A program made the position numbers and the translations under genes. A stretch of 64,000 bases of DNA. It comes from Epiperipatus broadwayi (taxonomy: Eukaryota > Onychophora > Udeonychophora > Euonychophora > Peripatidae). The stretch spans positions 498,001 through 562,000 of the forward strand of contig JAQFVV010000443.1 of the NCBI GenBank assembly GCA_028023455.1, read 5' to 3'. This document shows, one piece after another, positions 46,504-58,320 of this stretch (position 1 is the first letter of the stretch; each line of letters opens with the position of its first letter). The notes beneath the pieces were generated by a model, which worked only from the letters and a program-made list of their open reading frames with translations, had not been told where the DNA came from and did no database searches.

Positions 46504-48531
46504 TGCCTTATAAAAAAAAAGTGTTGATGTCTCAACAGAAGATTATGTGTGTGCGCGTACATATATAGTATCATTTTTTCCCTGTACAGTTATATTATTA
46601 TGATGTTACTAACTTTTACTAAATGAAAGATAAAGGCGTAAATCATCATATATATAAATCTATTATGATTAGTTAGTCACATTATCAGTTTTTAAAAAAA
46701 ACCAAAATACTAAATACCAAACTTTATATTTATTCAATAAATATTATATTCTAACGTACGTACAATATATATATTTATTATAGAACAGTTTTCTTATTGA
46801 AGAGTTATTTGGAAATAGGCAATGAAAAAAAAAAACACCGCTATTTTAACATATTTTCTTCTAATCCGCAATATGGATGGGCTATCATAAAACATTAACA
46901 TATATTATTACCTGCATATAAAAAGCAAAAGATTAAAGGGATTTTAAATAGTCTGCGAATCATAGCAAACCTCTACAATAGCTCCCTTTCTCCATATATC
47001 CATAAAGATAGAGACAGGTAGTAAAAGTTTAAATGAGTCTTTATCTTTATTTTTTTTTGTAACTAAGTTTAGATAAAAATCCATTTCTGTTTATCCTTAA
47101 ATAGCCAGTTAAGTTATAGAATAATTCTAAATCTGATTGCAACCGAATTTTTTTTTAATTATTAAGACAGCTAAGACTTAAATTTAGGACTAGATTCTAT
47201 ATAGAGAGATTTAGACAAAGGTAATTAAATGTAACAAAAACTACTTTTATTTTAGATACTATGGAATTATATAACATTCAAACGTTGTAGAAAGGAATTT
47301 TAATATCTCATATTCAATGATAGTTTAATAATGCTTTCAAGAAATTTAAAATATTTAAATCAAAGGTATAATGCTAATATGTGAGTTATGTAACATTATC
47401 TTAAATGTTTGTCAAATAAATATTTGTCCATACAAACTGTATAAATTTGAAAATTTTTACAGTAGAATATAAAACTGTAATCAGGAACACTATTGCATCA
47501 TGTAATAAACTACCTCTGTCAAAATATTTAAATAACTTAAAGTTCTGATGTGTTCAATGCAGAATAATAATCAAATAAAATTAATATTGTATGGTTATAA
47601 AAATATGAACTGTTTTATTTCTCCCCTCCTCTTGATACAATATTATATACTTATTAAAAATATCTTTTCATTGCTTGTGGGTAAATGATAATTTTGCCCA
47701 TTCATATGATCTGATTCTTAACATTCATTTGAAGTTTCTATAGTTATTACTTTCAGTTCGTAATATTTATATTAAAATCAATCATTGTAAAATAGCATCT
47801 GAAAATTACAAATGTACCGTTTGGAGCTACCACAGAATTGTTTAGTTGTCACTGGAGTTTTTAGATGTGTGTTAACCCATGCAGTAATTTTGTTTATTTT
47901 TGAATCCAACTATTCATAATATTACCTAATTTTTTTCAATAAGCATTGATTTTTTATCATATTTAGTCTTACTTCAGGTATATTGTCACTAAAAATGGAC
48001 CTACATCTTTTAGATGCTTTCAATATGTCATTTCTTTTTAGAGGCTTATAAAAGTATCAACTTTCTGCCAGATATAATATTCTTTAATCCATGTTTGTTT
48101 TGCTTAGTATAATGAATGATGTATTAAATTGGCTTGAATGCTATATAATCTCTAAAACCACAAATTTTTAAGAATATTTTAGAATTCTACTATTAAGAAA
48201 ATATAATAGATGTATTTTAGCTTTTGTGCCATAAGATATTAAAAATGTGGGACTAATATAACAAATGTACATCCCAAAGAACATAGTTTTTCAACAAAAG
48301 GCAAGGCAAAAAAATGTAAAATCCAAAACTAAAAATAAAATATCAAGGCAATAATAATCTTAATTAATTTTTAAACAGAATACAATCTAAAAGATCATAT
48401 TTAAAACACCATAAACTTTAAAAAGGTTTAAAATTAAAGAGCTTATTATCATAAAATAAAATATTTTTTAAACACACAATCATATATATATATATATTGA
48501 ACCAAAATAATGGAAATATAATTAGGTGGTT
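46504..48531. other. A+T-rich DNA, nothing recognised
   Basis: No TE terminus, RNA gene or ORF with coding character. Slightly less A+T-rich sequence at 47800-48150 gave no recognisable translation on either strand. Confidence 0.45.
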
Positions 48532-48630
48532 CCTTTTTTTTTCATGTGTCAAATCATCAACATGGAAAATGAACCCAGGATGACTACTTGTAAGGCAGCT
48601 GTGCTAACTATTCGGCTACCAACACTTGAC
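48532..48630 (-). mobile_element. tRNA-Gly-derived SINE, copy E
   Basis: The minus strand reads GTGTTGGTAGCCGAATAGTT, the anticodon loop CTTACAA, CTGGGTTCATTTTCC and the tail GATTTGACACATGA plus A-run. The TSD AATTAGGTGGTT is perfect at 48520-48531 and 48631-48642. It is more diverged from tRNA-Gly than copies B and D. Confidence 0.85.
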
Positions 48631-48642
48631 AATTAGGTGGTT

Positions 48643-51600
48643 ACTTGATGATCATATTAATAGTGATAATAATAATTACACAAAATATAAATAACAATAT
48701 TGATCTAAATAACCATAATAAAAGCTACATTTTCATGAATGAATGACAAATATATATATTGAAGTAATACTTCATTGGAAATTTTTAATCAGTCACCAAA
48801 ATCAGAAAGAGGAAAAAGTAGAAGCAAGTATAAGATTGGCTAGAAAGGGAGAGTTCTGGAGCATATAGCTTTATTTGATTATAAACATAATTTTAATTAA
48901 ACTTAATGATAATAATTTAAGGCCAATTTATTACATATTTACACATCTACACACAGACATTAAATTATTTGTGTGTATATGTTTGATTGTGAAACTTTTA
49001 ATTTAACTAATAAAATTTTTTTAAATTCATTTCTAAAAAAAAACATTCATTCAAACAAGGTAATTAATTATTAGATTTAAAACTAGTTGATATGTGGAAG
49101 TGATAAATAATCTAGACTGATTGTTCATTTTCATATAAAATAAAAAATATAGAATAATAATAAAAAGGTTTTATGAAGTTATATAAATACCAAAAGGATA
49201 TGTGTTATTCATTCACTCTGCTTCCAGCTCTAGAAAATAATCTGATTGTGTTATTTTTCCTGTATTTTTTTCTATTATAGAGATAGCTTGGAAAGGAACT
49301 CATTTTCCAACCATTGAGAAGTACCAACAAAACCTGAATGTATAATAAAGGTTCTAAAAGAAGTCATAAATGAATAAGTAAAAAAAAAAAACTTTTGGAT
49401 TTCTATTTCTCTTATTGTTTGCCTCAGCTCTAAAATGGTATCCTAAGTATTGCATTCCATGATTATATACTAATAATTGGCTTCAAATCCATTAAAAAAA
49501 ATATCAAAGTAAAAAAAAAAATTATTGTGCTGTATATGTTTTCATATATATTATCCTATGCAAGAAATCAAATTATCGACAAGATTTCAAATATTTTGGA
49601 ATTCAGAGATGATTTATATGAGTATTCAAAGATCACTTAGGAATAGTAATGCTGTAAGTTATTTATTTATAAATTTCCACAGACTTGTGCTTAAAAAAAA
49701 TCATTTAACATATTTTTCAAGTGTATCCACCTATTACACTTTGCGTTAAACAAAACACCATATTGTGTATTTTTATTTTTACAATTATCTATATATTATA
49801 CTAATACATTTAATTTTAATATAATATATTTAAGTTTTCAAATCTTTATGTGTAAAAAAAATAACATTTAATATTTAAAACATATGAAAATAAATATCTA
49901 AATAAAGTTCTTACCTTTAATAAATGGAGCATGCCATGATTGGATGTAATTATTCAAAAAGTTAGAAAAATGAAATATTAGATATTAGAATTTTATGTTA
50001 TTAAAAAATGATATATTTACAATTAGTTATCAAAGAAACAAAAAAAAAGCTAAAAGTTAATCAATTATTTCTTGTTATTAAAATATTTTACTTAAAGTTT
50101 TCATAAAAGCAATTTTCTTTTAGTCGCTAGAGGAAGCTTCGGGATCTCATAACAAACTTTCTAAGAGTGGTCTTTTTAAAAATAAAATATTTTAAAAGAT
50201 AATCCCCTATTAAATGACACAGTTTTTGGTTTAATAATATGTCTTTTAAGGGAATATTGCATCATAATCATTAACAATTACTGAAATGTTTAACCTGAGG
50301 GTAAAACAGTCTAAAATATCAGCCAATCAAAATCTCCTTTCTAAGCCACCACATTTATAGCTTTGTCATAACAAAAGAAGATGTTGTCAATCAACACACA
50401 GATCTGTATATATCCATATAATGCTGACATTTCTAGGATTTTTTAAAAAAGTAATGCATTAAAATAGAAATTTTATAGAACAGAAATACTACAGATCATT
50501 GCACACTGTAATGTAAGTTTTACATATACTTTAAAACAATGTAGAACAATAGCAATTGCAACACCAATGTAATACTTAAAAAGTGAATATTAAAGCATGG
50601 CTACTGCTGAACACTACTACTGAGTAAAGATTAAGCAATATATAATAGATGTAATTTGTTTGTTTTCCTCTTGGTGTTAGTTTAAATTATATCTGAAACT
50701 GATTATGACTAATACAAAGTTGTATATGCCTTTTTATTATGGGGGTAGTACTGATTATAATATAATATAATTATTTACCATTTGTTATTATTAAATATAT
50801 TTATTGTTAGCCACACCCCATTTTCTGATTTAAGAAAAAAAATTGATGATTTATTTTTATTTGCTTTTTATCATCAGTTAATATAGCCCTTTACCACGGA
50901 CCTTACTTATACATTTGAGTTAATGAAATTATTAATATTGTATTAGTAATAAAATGATTTATATTTTACTATATGCAGTTAACACAACTCTATTATACAT
51001 GCTCATGTTTTAAATTGTTATTTTACATGGCTAGTATTTTAACTAAAAAACAAGAATTATCTTCCATATGTGGTCATATTTAATGAATATTATTTGTTAA
51101 TGTAGCATATATATTTCTTAATAATTTTATTAATTAATTGTATCTGTAAAGTATTTTAACTCTGAAATCTTTTAATTGTTATAATATGGGCAATATCTTT
51201 AAGATAATATGAAATGATTGATTAGGAGGATTAAGAAAATTTAAAGCTTGCAATCAGAAATTTTATGCCAGTAATGAGTGAATTTGTAAATTCATTTCCA
51301 GATGCCCCATAAAGTAAATTTACAATGATATGTATAATGTGATCATAACTTTGTTAGAATTATATTAGAGACAATTATATAATTAGGGTTAGAGTAAATA
51401 AACTAGGTATTTAAACCAGAAAGTAAGTTATTAGAAAAAATTATTTAGGGTTTATAAAATAAAATTCAAGTTAATCTAAAAATACGTATATGAATTAAAG
51501 TGTAAGATCTTGGATCATCATTTGATATTAGTTTTGTATATATTTTTGTATGTAATGAATTTATTATGATATTTGTTAAAATAATGTTTTCATATGTGTA

Positions 51601-51947
51601 TTTTTTTTATCAGTGGTTTCATTCAATACATAGATCGGAGAAAAATAGAAGTAAAAATGTTGTGTGATACTTATGGAATAAAATGGAGAAAAATTTGAGA
51701 AAAAAACTTTAAAATTAATAGTTTATTTATTTTTATTGTCAGTTCTTTATAGTGTAAAGAAAAAAAGCAGTGGGTATAATGTCATTCAATACATTGTAGA
51801 AACCTGAAATTTAAGGGCACTTTTATAAAAAATTAGAGTTTAAGTGTAATATAAATAATTTTTCAGGATTCTGGTTGTGTTGAATCAAACTATCAGGAGT
51901 TTCTAAACTATAGATAGATACTAAATTTGTAAAATTCTATTTTCAAC
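48643..51947. other. A+T-rich DNA, nothing recognised
   Basis: Long A+T-rich stretch. The 74-codon ORF at 49525-49749 has no recognisable motif and no splice context. No TE termini seen. Confidence 0.45.
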
Positions 51948-52033
51948 ATTTAAACTGCTTTTAATTCATGGTCTGATAAAGAGTGGCCTATTCCCTTTCT
52001 TTACATATATATTGAGTTATGTTTAATTTAATA
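51948..52033 (+). repeat. fragment of the 34.2-kb MITE family
   Basis: CAACATTTAAACTGCTTTTAATTCATGG...ATTGAGTTATGTTTAATTT, split here for length, matches 34436-34520 over about 85 bp with roughly 80 percent identity by eye. Only the right half of the element is recognised at this site. Confidence 0.6.
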
Positions 52034-52137
52034 ATATATTAAAGCTATATATCTGCACACATATTTATACTTCATGTCAGTAATGTTAAAAATCATAAAG
52101 AAATTTTAAATTTAAAAGTTTCAAATACTTGGTGCTG

Positions 52138-52310
52138 CTTTAGAGTGTTCTCACGACCATTTTGAAATCTAAAAACCTCCCAAAAACACCACTGCCACAT
52201 TCAAATCCATAAATGACATTGAATAATCCACACATGGTTGCTTGGATGTGTCAGTGGTGGTTTTTGGGTGGTCCTTAGAATTCAAAATGGTGGTGAGTGC
52301 ACTCTAAATA
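52138..52310. mobile_element. 173-bp miniature version of the foldback termini
   Basis: Within the left arm the terminus is immediately followed by its own inverted copy: GTGTCAGTGGTGGTTTTTGG and TTCAAAATGGTGGTGAGTGC mirror the first 85 bp. The result is a compact hairpin with the same ends as the 2-kb element, consistent with an internally deleted derivative nested in, or an endpoint rearrangement of, the larger element. Confidence 0.65.
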
Positions 52311-52424
52311 CTAAATGTTTATAACTTCTAAAATATAAATCTTATTAAATAATAATGGCACACAGTCCCAAAGTATGTGGGAAGGGAGAAGGATGCCTTC
52401 AATGACATTCAGTATCATCCAAAA

Positions 52425-52610
52425 CAGCATTTCTCAACCTGTGAGTCATGCCCCCTTTGAGGGTTAAACAACCCTTTCACAGGAGTCACCTAACCATTGA
52501 AAAAGACATATTTTTGATTTATAACAATAGCAAAATTATAGGTTGGAGGTCACCACAACATAAGAAACTATATTAAAGAGTCATGGCATTAGGAAGGTTG
52601 AGAGCCACTG
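52425..52610 (+). mobile_element. SPIN/OposCharlie-like non-autonomous hAT, 186 bp
   Basis: Starts CAGCATTTCTCAACCTGTGA, has AACCCTTTCACAGG about 50 bp in, and ends GGTCACCACAACATAAG ... GGCATTAGGAAGGTTGAGAG then CCACTG. Both ends follow the SPIN (SPACE INVADERS)/OposCharlie consensus as I recall it, with mainly G-to-A and C-to-T differences. The 8-bp direct repeat ATCCAAAA (52417-52424 and 52611-52618) is a perfect hAT TSD. It has no coding capacity and would depend on a transposase supplied elsewhere. It is inserted in the left arm of the foldback element, so it is younger than that arm. Confidence 0.88.
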
Positions 52611-54144
52611 ATCCAAAAGATGTAGAAGTCCTATCAAACCAAGCTTATAATTTTCAAATACTAAAAGATTATAACTTCTGAAATATGAATTATATTACAA
52701 TATATGCCCATAAGCACATGTTGGAATAATTAAAATTGATCATACCAACCTTATAATTTTGAAAAAATAAAAGCTTTTACATTCTAAAATATGAATTATA
52801 TTACAATATATGCCGTAACCATATGTAATAAAGCATATTAATTTTACTAGCTTATAAGTTCTAAAATATGAATTTAAAATACGTAAACAGAAATAATAAA
52901 GAAAAAAAATATAGACCCATATATTAATTAAAAAACCAAAACAAGCTTATAATTTTGAAATACTAAAAGCCTCTAAAATATGAATTTTATTAAAATATAG
53001 GCCTATAGCTACTGCAGCATATTAATTCTACAATTAATAATAAATCACATTTTATCTTAACATTAGTCAAAAGAGTAATTGTTTTGTGTAAAGAATATTA
53101 ATTTTAAAATTTATAAAAAATTAATAAACAATTTTTTTCCTTACCAAAGCGAGTAATATTGTGTGCCTAATTTCTCTAATGCTGTTATTATCTGGCAGAT
53201 GGATAAAAAGAATCTAAATGAGAGAGATTTATTCATAATATTTCTCAAGGATAATAATGCTATCTACTGACTGAAAATATTAGTGTTTATAATATCTGTT
53301 TTACATTTGAAATAATCAACAAATTAATTTTAATAGAAATTTGTCGATTGTTTCAAATGTAAAACAGGTATTGGATTTTAAATAAGGTAAACACTAACCT
53401 TTTCAATGTCATTAGGTAGCATTATCATCTTTGAAAAATTTAATGAATAAATCTCTCTCATTTAGATTCTTTTTATCCATCAGCCAGCAAATAATTACAT
53501 GTGAGAAATTAAACTCACAATATTACTCACTTTGGTAAAAAAAAAAAGATTTATTATTTTTTTTATTAATTGTTAAATTAATATTCTTTACTTTAGTCAA
53601 TTATTCTTTCAACTAATGTTAAGATAAAATGCGATTTATTATTAATTATAAAATTAATATGCTTCAGTAGTTGTTTCTATGTTTATTCAATATTTATGTT
53701 ATTTCAACATGTGATTATAGGCCTATGTTGTAATAAAATTCATATTTTAGAAGCTTTTAGTATTTTGAAATTATAAGGTTGGTTTGATCTATTTACATTT
53801 ATTGAACATGTGGTTTTTAAAATTAATGTGTCCATTTTTTTTATATTTTTTCTGTTTAAGTACTTTAATTTCATATTTTAGAAATTATAAGCTTTTAGTA
53901 TTTCAAAATTTATTCGTTGCTCCTATTTTTTATATATTAGTCATGTGATTTGATCAAGCATAGTTGTATGAAATTTGCACTTTAATTTTTTAATTATTGA
54001 TGTTAATTGTGATTTTGTAATGAATGGTTAGATTGTGATCATGAGTGGATTATTTGATATCATTTATTGCTTGGATGTGGCAGTGGTAGATTTGGACAGT
54101 CATTAGATTTCAAAATGGCCATGAGTGCATTCTAAATCAGCATG

Positions 54145-55256
54145 AAATAATTTTAAATAAATAAAATTTAAATATATATTATAACCACTCAGAAAAATGT
54201 TTATGATATAGTAATTATAAAGCTATTTTGTTAAATCAAGTTAAATAAAACATTTTCTAAAAAGTTATAAAAGTCAATTAATTCTATATTTAGTTTAAAA
54301 AGTAGATGTTTTTTTTAACAATAATTAAAAGTGAAAATGGCATTTTATGCAAAAGTAAGTAGAATGCTTGTAAACAGATCCATAAATTAAATTAAAGTGA
54401 TTTAATTAAAAAGGTTGTTATTTCCACTCAAAGATAAAAACTTGTAAATGTATATCGGGCAAATAAGCTTGGGCCACAGTGGATTATCTAGAGTTATCTA
54501 TGCCCAGTAGATCAAAGGATCTATAAGATGAGTGATAGATCTGAATTTTACAGATAACTTAGCTCAAAATCATATAAATAGTGCTGGAAATTACATTTGA
54601 GCACTATTATTATTATGATAATTAATTCTTGTCTGCTTACAGGATTATTCTGCCATTATTCTTCAATTATTATTTTGCTCACAGTATTCTCACAACACAA
54701 GAGTAGAAAAGCCATTCTCTGCTTCATTCTGTCAAACTGACAGAGGACAATCTGAAAACCCATTGCTAAAACCTGAAAAAGAAGCTGTCAACAGATGAAG
54801 AAACCACCTGAACATGTTTCCAGTACATATTCACCTGAGATAAGTAAAAGTCTGATGTCCAGTGCCACAGAAGGAACCAACCACTAAAATAAGATGAAAT
54901 CACTTCCAAATCATTCCAATAAAGTCTAAATCATTATTTAAATCTCCATCCACCATAGAATAAGTATAACCTTTAAACTAATCTTTAGTTAAATATTATT
55001 TATCTCCTATCTAATAAAATATGTTAGTAAATAGTCATTTATTAATCTGTTTATGAGTAGATATGGCAAGAGATTATAGTTTGTTCTATTTATCATGCCA
55101 CAATTTAGTTGGTGATAATTGTATAAGATTATTTTATAAAAGACTTGTTTTGAAATCATGTGTCATGCTATTAAATATTTATATGTTAATTAAGTCAGTT
55201 ATTTCAATTTTAAAGAAAATATTAACATGTTAAATCAGCAAGTTATTAAATTATGA
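54145..55256. other. no recognised gene
   Basis: The stretch 54450-54980 is less A+T-rich and carries CA-rich sequence resembling a decayed exon or TE UTR, but no open frame or splice-bounded segment is convincing on either strand. Confidence 0.4.
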
Positions 55257-55430
55257 ATGGAGTTCAGTCATGTGTGTAGACAAGCTAGATTAAGATTATA
55301 TCAAATAGATGTTATTTTGAGTGAACTATTCTTGCATTTTGAAGTAGGTAGTAGAGTATTCAACTTGGGATTGGGAAGTCCCAGGACTGATTCGATTACT
55401 TCTTATGAACTACAGAGCAATAAAGACATA
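55257..55430 (+). repeat. tRNA-like SINE relic sharing a tail with 11640-11745
   Basis: GGTAGTAGAGTATTCAACTT, a stem-loop ACTTGGGATTGGGAAGTCCC and CTGATTCGATTACTTC resemble the D, anticodon and T arms of a tRNA. The conserved tail CTTCTTATGAACTACAGAGC-AATAAAG follows. The 61-codon ORF that covers it is probably fortuitous. Confidence 0.45.
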
Positions 55431-57727
55431 TGCCTTTTTTAAAAAGTTAATATTTACATTTACAACAACATATCACCTCACTTATATAATGATACATTGA
55501 TTAAATGTCAAAAATATGAGGATTCTGTTAATAAATTGTATCATATAATATTTTATATAAATATACTTGTAACATCTCGTCTATATTTTATAGTAACTCT
55601 AATAGCAAATAATTCCTTAAAAAATAGAATCATAATATATTAAAACATATAAAATAAAATTCTAATATTAAATACAAACTTAAAAAATCACGTATCTATC
55701 ATATTGAAGCAAAAGTTTAGCTTTGTTTATTATTTTTTGATTTAATTAATCTTTTGTTTTTTTTCTCATAACAGTTATGTTAGGCCTTGGTACACTTTAA
55801 ATATTTAATTATCAGGATGATCCTGATAATTAAAATAAACTATGTTATGTATGTGTGTGTATATGAGCAGTTAGTATTTGTTTATCCTTTTCAGTAAAAT
55901 TATTTTCCTTAAAAAAAAAAAAAAACAACTATAAAATTTTATTAAAATATTGGGAATATATTTGTGTAAAGTATTCATGATGCAATTTGTTAAACAAGTT
56001 TTATGAGAATGGGTGTTATGTTTTTGATATTTGACATATGTAAATGTATTTATGCAAGAATTTTTTTTCCTTTTCTGTGCAACTGGAAGAGATGTTGCAG
56101 TTTATTCTAAGCAGAATCAGACGAAAGATATTTGATACCAGAGTGATAAAAGATTGATAGTAATAATAATTATAGATATGTAATATTTTTCTATTTTTTT
56201 GGATAAAAAAAGAATATGAGATAAAAGCGATTAACGCAAATAAAAGGTAATAAATAATCTGGATTACTAGCACTATCTTTGAGGTTATGGAGAGTTTACA
56301 TGCAGATAGTCTAAAAATTTATCATCTTTAGGAAATTTATTTTTAATAAAAGAAAATAATTAGACGAATTTGTTAAATGTTTAAAAAATGTATAATAATA
56401 TTTCTGGATACCTCAGATCAAGAGCAATATGAAATAGAAAAAAATGTAATCAATCCAAAAAAATGTAGAAATTAAATCCAGGTGGACTTTAGAATACCAA
56501 AACAATCTCATCCATTAAACAAAAGATTAAAATGCAATAAGACATAAAACAAGTATTGAATGTAAGTAAACATAAAAAAGAAAGTTGTTATACAATATCA
56601 GTATAATTTATTATAGTGATCACAGGAAGTATATTACCTTTGGACCAAAGTTGTTATAAGACAAGCATAAATGATATAACACAGTTCAGTATAATATTAA
56701 TTAGTCTGGATTGCAGAATTGTAATAGTGATGAATAATTCTGATTCTGTAAAGGTTGAAGGGATTTGACATGTCAATTGAATTAAGTGATTGGCTTTAAT
56801 TTGTCATTATGAAGAATAAAGATGAAAGCCTGTGCTTTCATAAAATTAATGCAATACTTACATTTTTGAAACTAGAGAACAGTTTTATTATAATGTAGAT
56901 GATGATTTTAGCATCTTATCTACCTGACTTACAATTCTATTGAGTATACAAAACATATATTTAAAAAGATTACTATTAGAAAGTATACACTTATAAATTT
57001 AATATGACAATGAATATCAATAACTGGTACTTCAAATAACATGTGTGCTTGAGATGGATTATAGGGTCAGCAACATTTGAGCTAAAATGCATTGTAATTA
57101 ATCACATTTAAATTCATAGCTTTTAAACATAGAAGAAATTATTGCTTAACCATGCCATTGTAAATAAAACTATTGTTTTCTTTTCTCATCTCACAAATGG
57201 ATGTTTTTGTGCAATCAAACTTAAAATTATAAAGAACATGATTAAAAGCATCTTGATATTTTATGAATTATGCTATGCTGTTTAGATTTATTAGTTAAAG
57301 AGATAAATGTGGTATTGGTAAAAAATTTATGAAGTAAGGGCATCAAGTTTTTGCTTTTTAGGATCCCAATAGCAATAATAAGCTTTAGTACCTCTAATCT
57401 TATGTTAATTGTTCAATTCATAGTCAGGAAAAGTCATCAAGAGAATTTATATAAACTTCCTCTTCTGTATTAACATACCACTCCTAAACAACTATAATAA
57501 TGCATTAGAAGTACAATTTTTCATATCTTTCTTATTCTGATAAGTTATTCTGCTCTTAGTAATTTTTTAAAATCATATGAACTTAGCATGTGGAAACATC
57601 TAACATAATAGAGATTGCAAACTTTGCAGATTTTCTAATGATTACTATTGCCACAGTCCTAAAAAAAAAAGAGATGTTATTGAAACATTAACAAACATTT
57701 TGAGATATAAAATTCATTAACCTACTG
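55431..57727. other. A+T-rich DNA, nothing recognised
   Basis: Includes a perfect inverted repeat around 55813-55834 (AATTATCAGGATGATCCTGATAATT split by its centre) and poly(A) runs. No supported coding or RNA feature. The minus ORF at 56016-56273 is Ile/Tyr/Phe-rich filler. Confidence 0.45.
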
Positions 57728-57752
57728 ATTATTATTATTATTATTATTATTA
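57728..57752 (+). repeat. ATT microsatellite
   Basis: About eight uninterrupted ATT units. Confidence 0.9.
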
Positions 57753-57906
57753 TGATTTGCACAAATGACCTTTATTTTGTTTTTCACATGGAAAAAAGTT
57801 CTCAAAGAGTATTTTTATAAATATGTAAATAAGATTTAATAACATACAACATATATATTAATATGCTATAAGAGAACCCTTATTAATTATGTGTGGAATA
57901 AAATAA

Positions 57907-58320
57907 AATTTATAATTTAAATCACATAAATCATCACGCATTTAATGTTTATTACCCAACAGCACTATTACATTTATTTTAATTTATAATCAGGCATTTC
58001 GCAAGTCCTCTAGAATTTAACTTTTTCAAATAAATGCTGATTTCTGTAATGCAAATTACAGATTTGATTTTATATTGCTCATATCTAAAATGATTACCTA
58101 TATACATATAGGGATAATCATAGTAACCTATCAGTGATACATTAAGTAAATAAATAATCACATAGTTGTGATTAATCACATCATTTAGCATGCGGTGCAA
58201 AAATACATTTATAAATTAAATCACACAAATCATACAATCTATAACTAGATATTTCTGATGTTTTTGCAGCTTAAATTATTTAAATAAATAATGATTTTTG
58301 TGATGTAAATTGTAATTTTG
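57907..58320 (+). repeat. decayed tandem duplication, about 250-300 bp unit
   Basis: TTAAATCACATAAATCAT (57917) recurs as TTAAATCACACAAATCAT (58216). AATAAATGCTGATTTCTGTA (58028) recurs as AATAAATAATGATTTTTGTG (58282). The differing offsets imply indels since duplication. A minus-strand ORF spanning it has no motif. Confidence 0.55.

Larger units (their letters stand above)
52131..54144. mobile_element. 2-kb foldback element with about 1-kb inverted arms
   Basis: Left terminus GCTTTAGAGTGTTCTCACGA and right terminus, on the opposite strand, GATTTAGAATGCACTCATGG. CATTTTGAAATCTAA is shared perfectly, then CCACTGCCACAT and AATAATCCAC are shared. The arms converge at about 53330, where TGTTTTACATTTGAAA mirrors TTTCAAATGTAAAACA. 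Each arm contains decayed repeats of a unit of roughly 100 bp (AAGCTTATAATTTTGAAATA, then CTAAAATATGAATTTTATTA; 52645, 52745, 52850 and 52945 in the left arm, 53718-53925 inverted in the right). Arms built from internal repeats resemble FB/Galileo-type foldback elements. No ORF. Confidence 0.8.

Noticed and set aside
55257-55442. 61-codon plus-strand ORF as a small gene
   Set aside because: It spans a tRNA-like SINE head and the tail shared with 11640-11745, so the open frame is probably coincidental.
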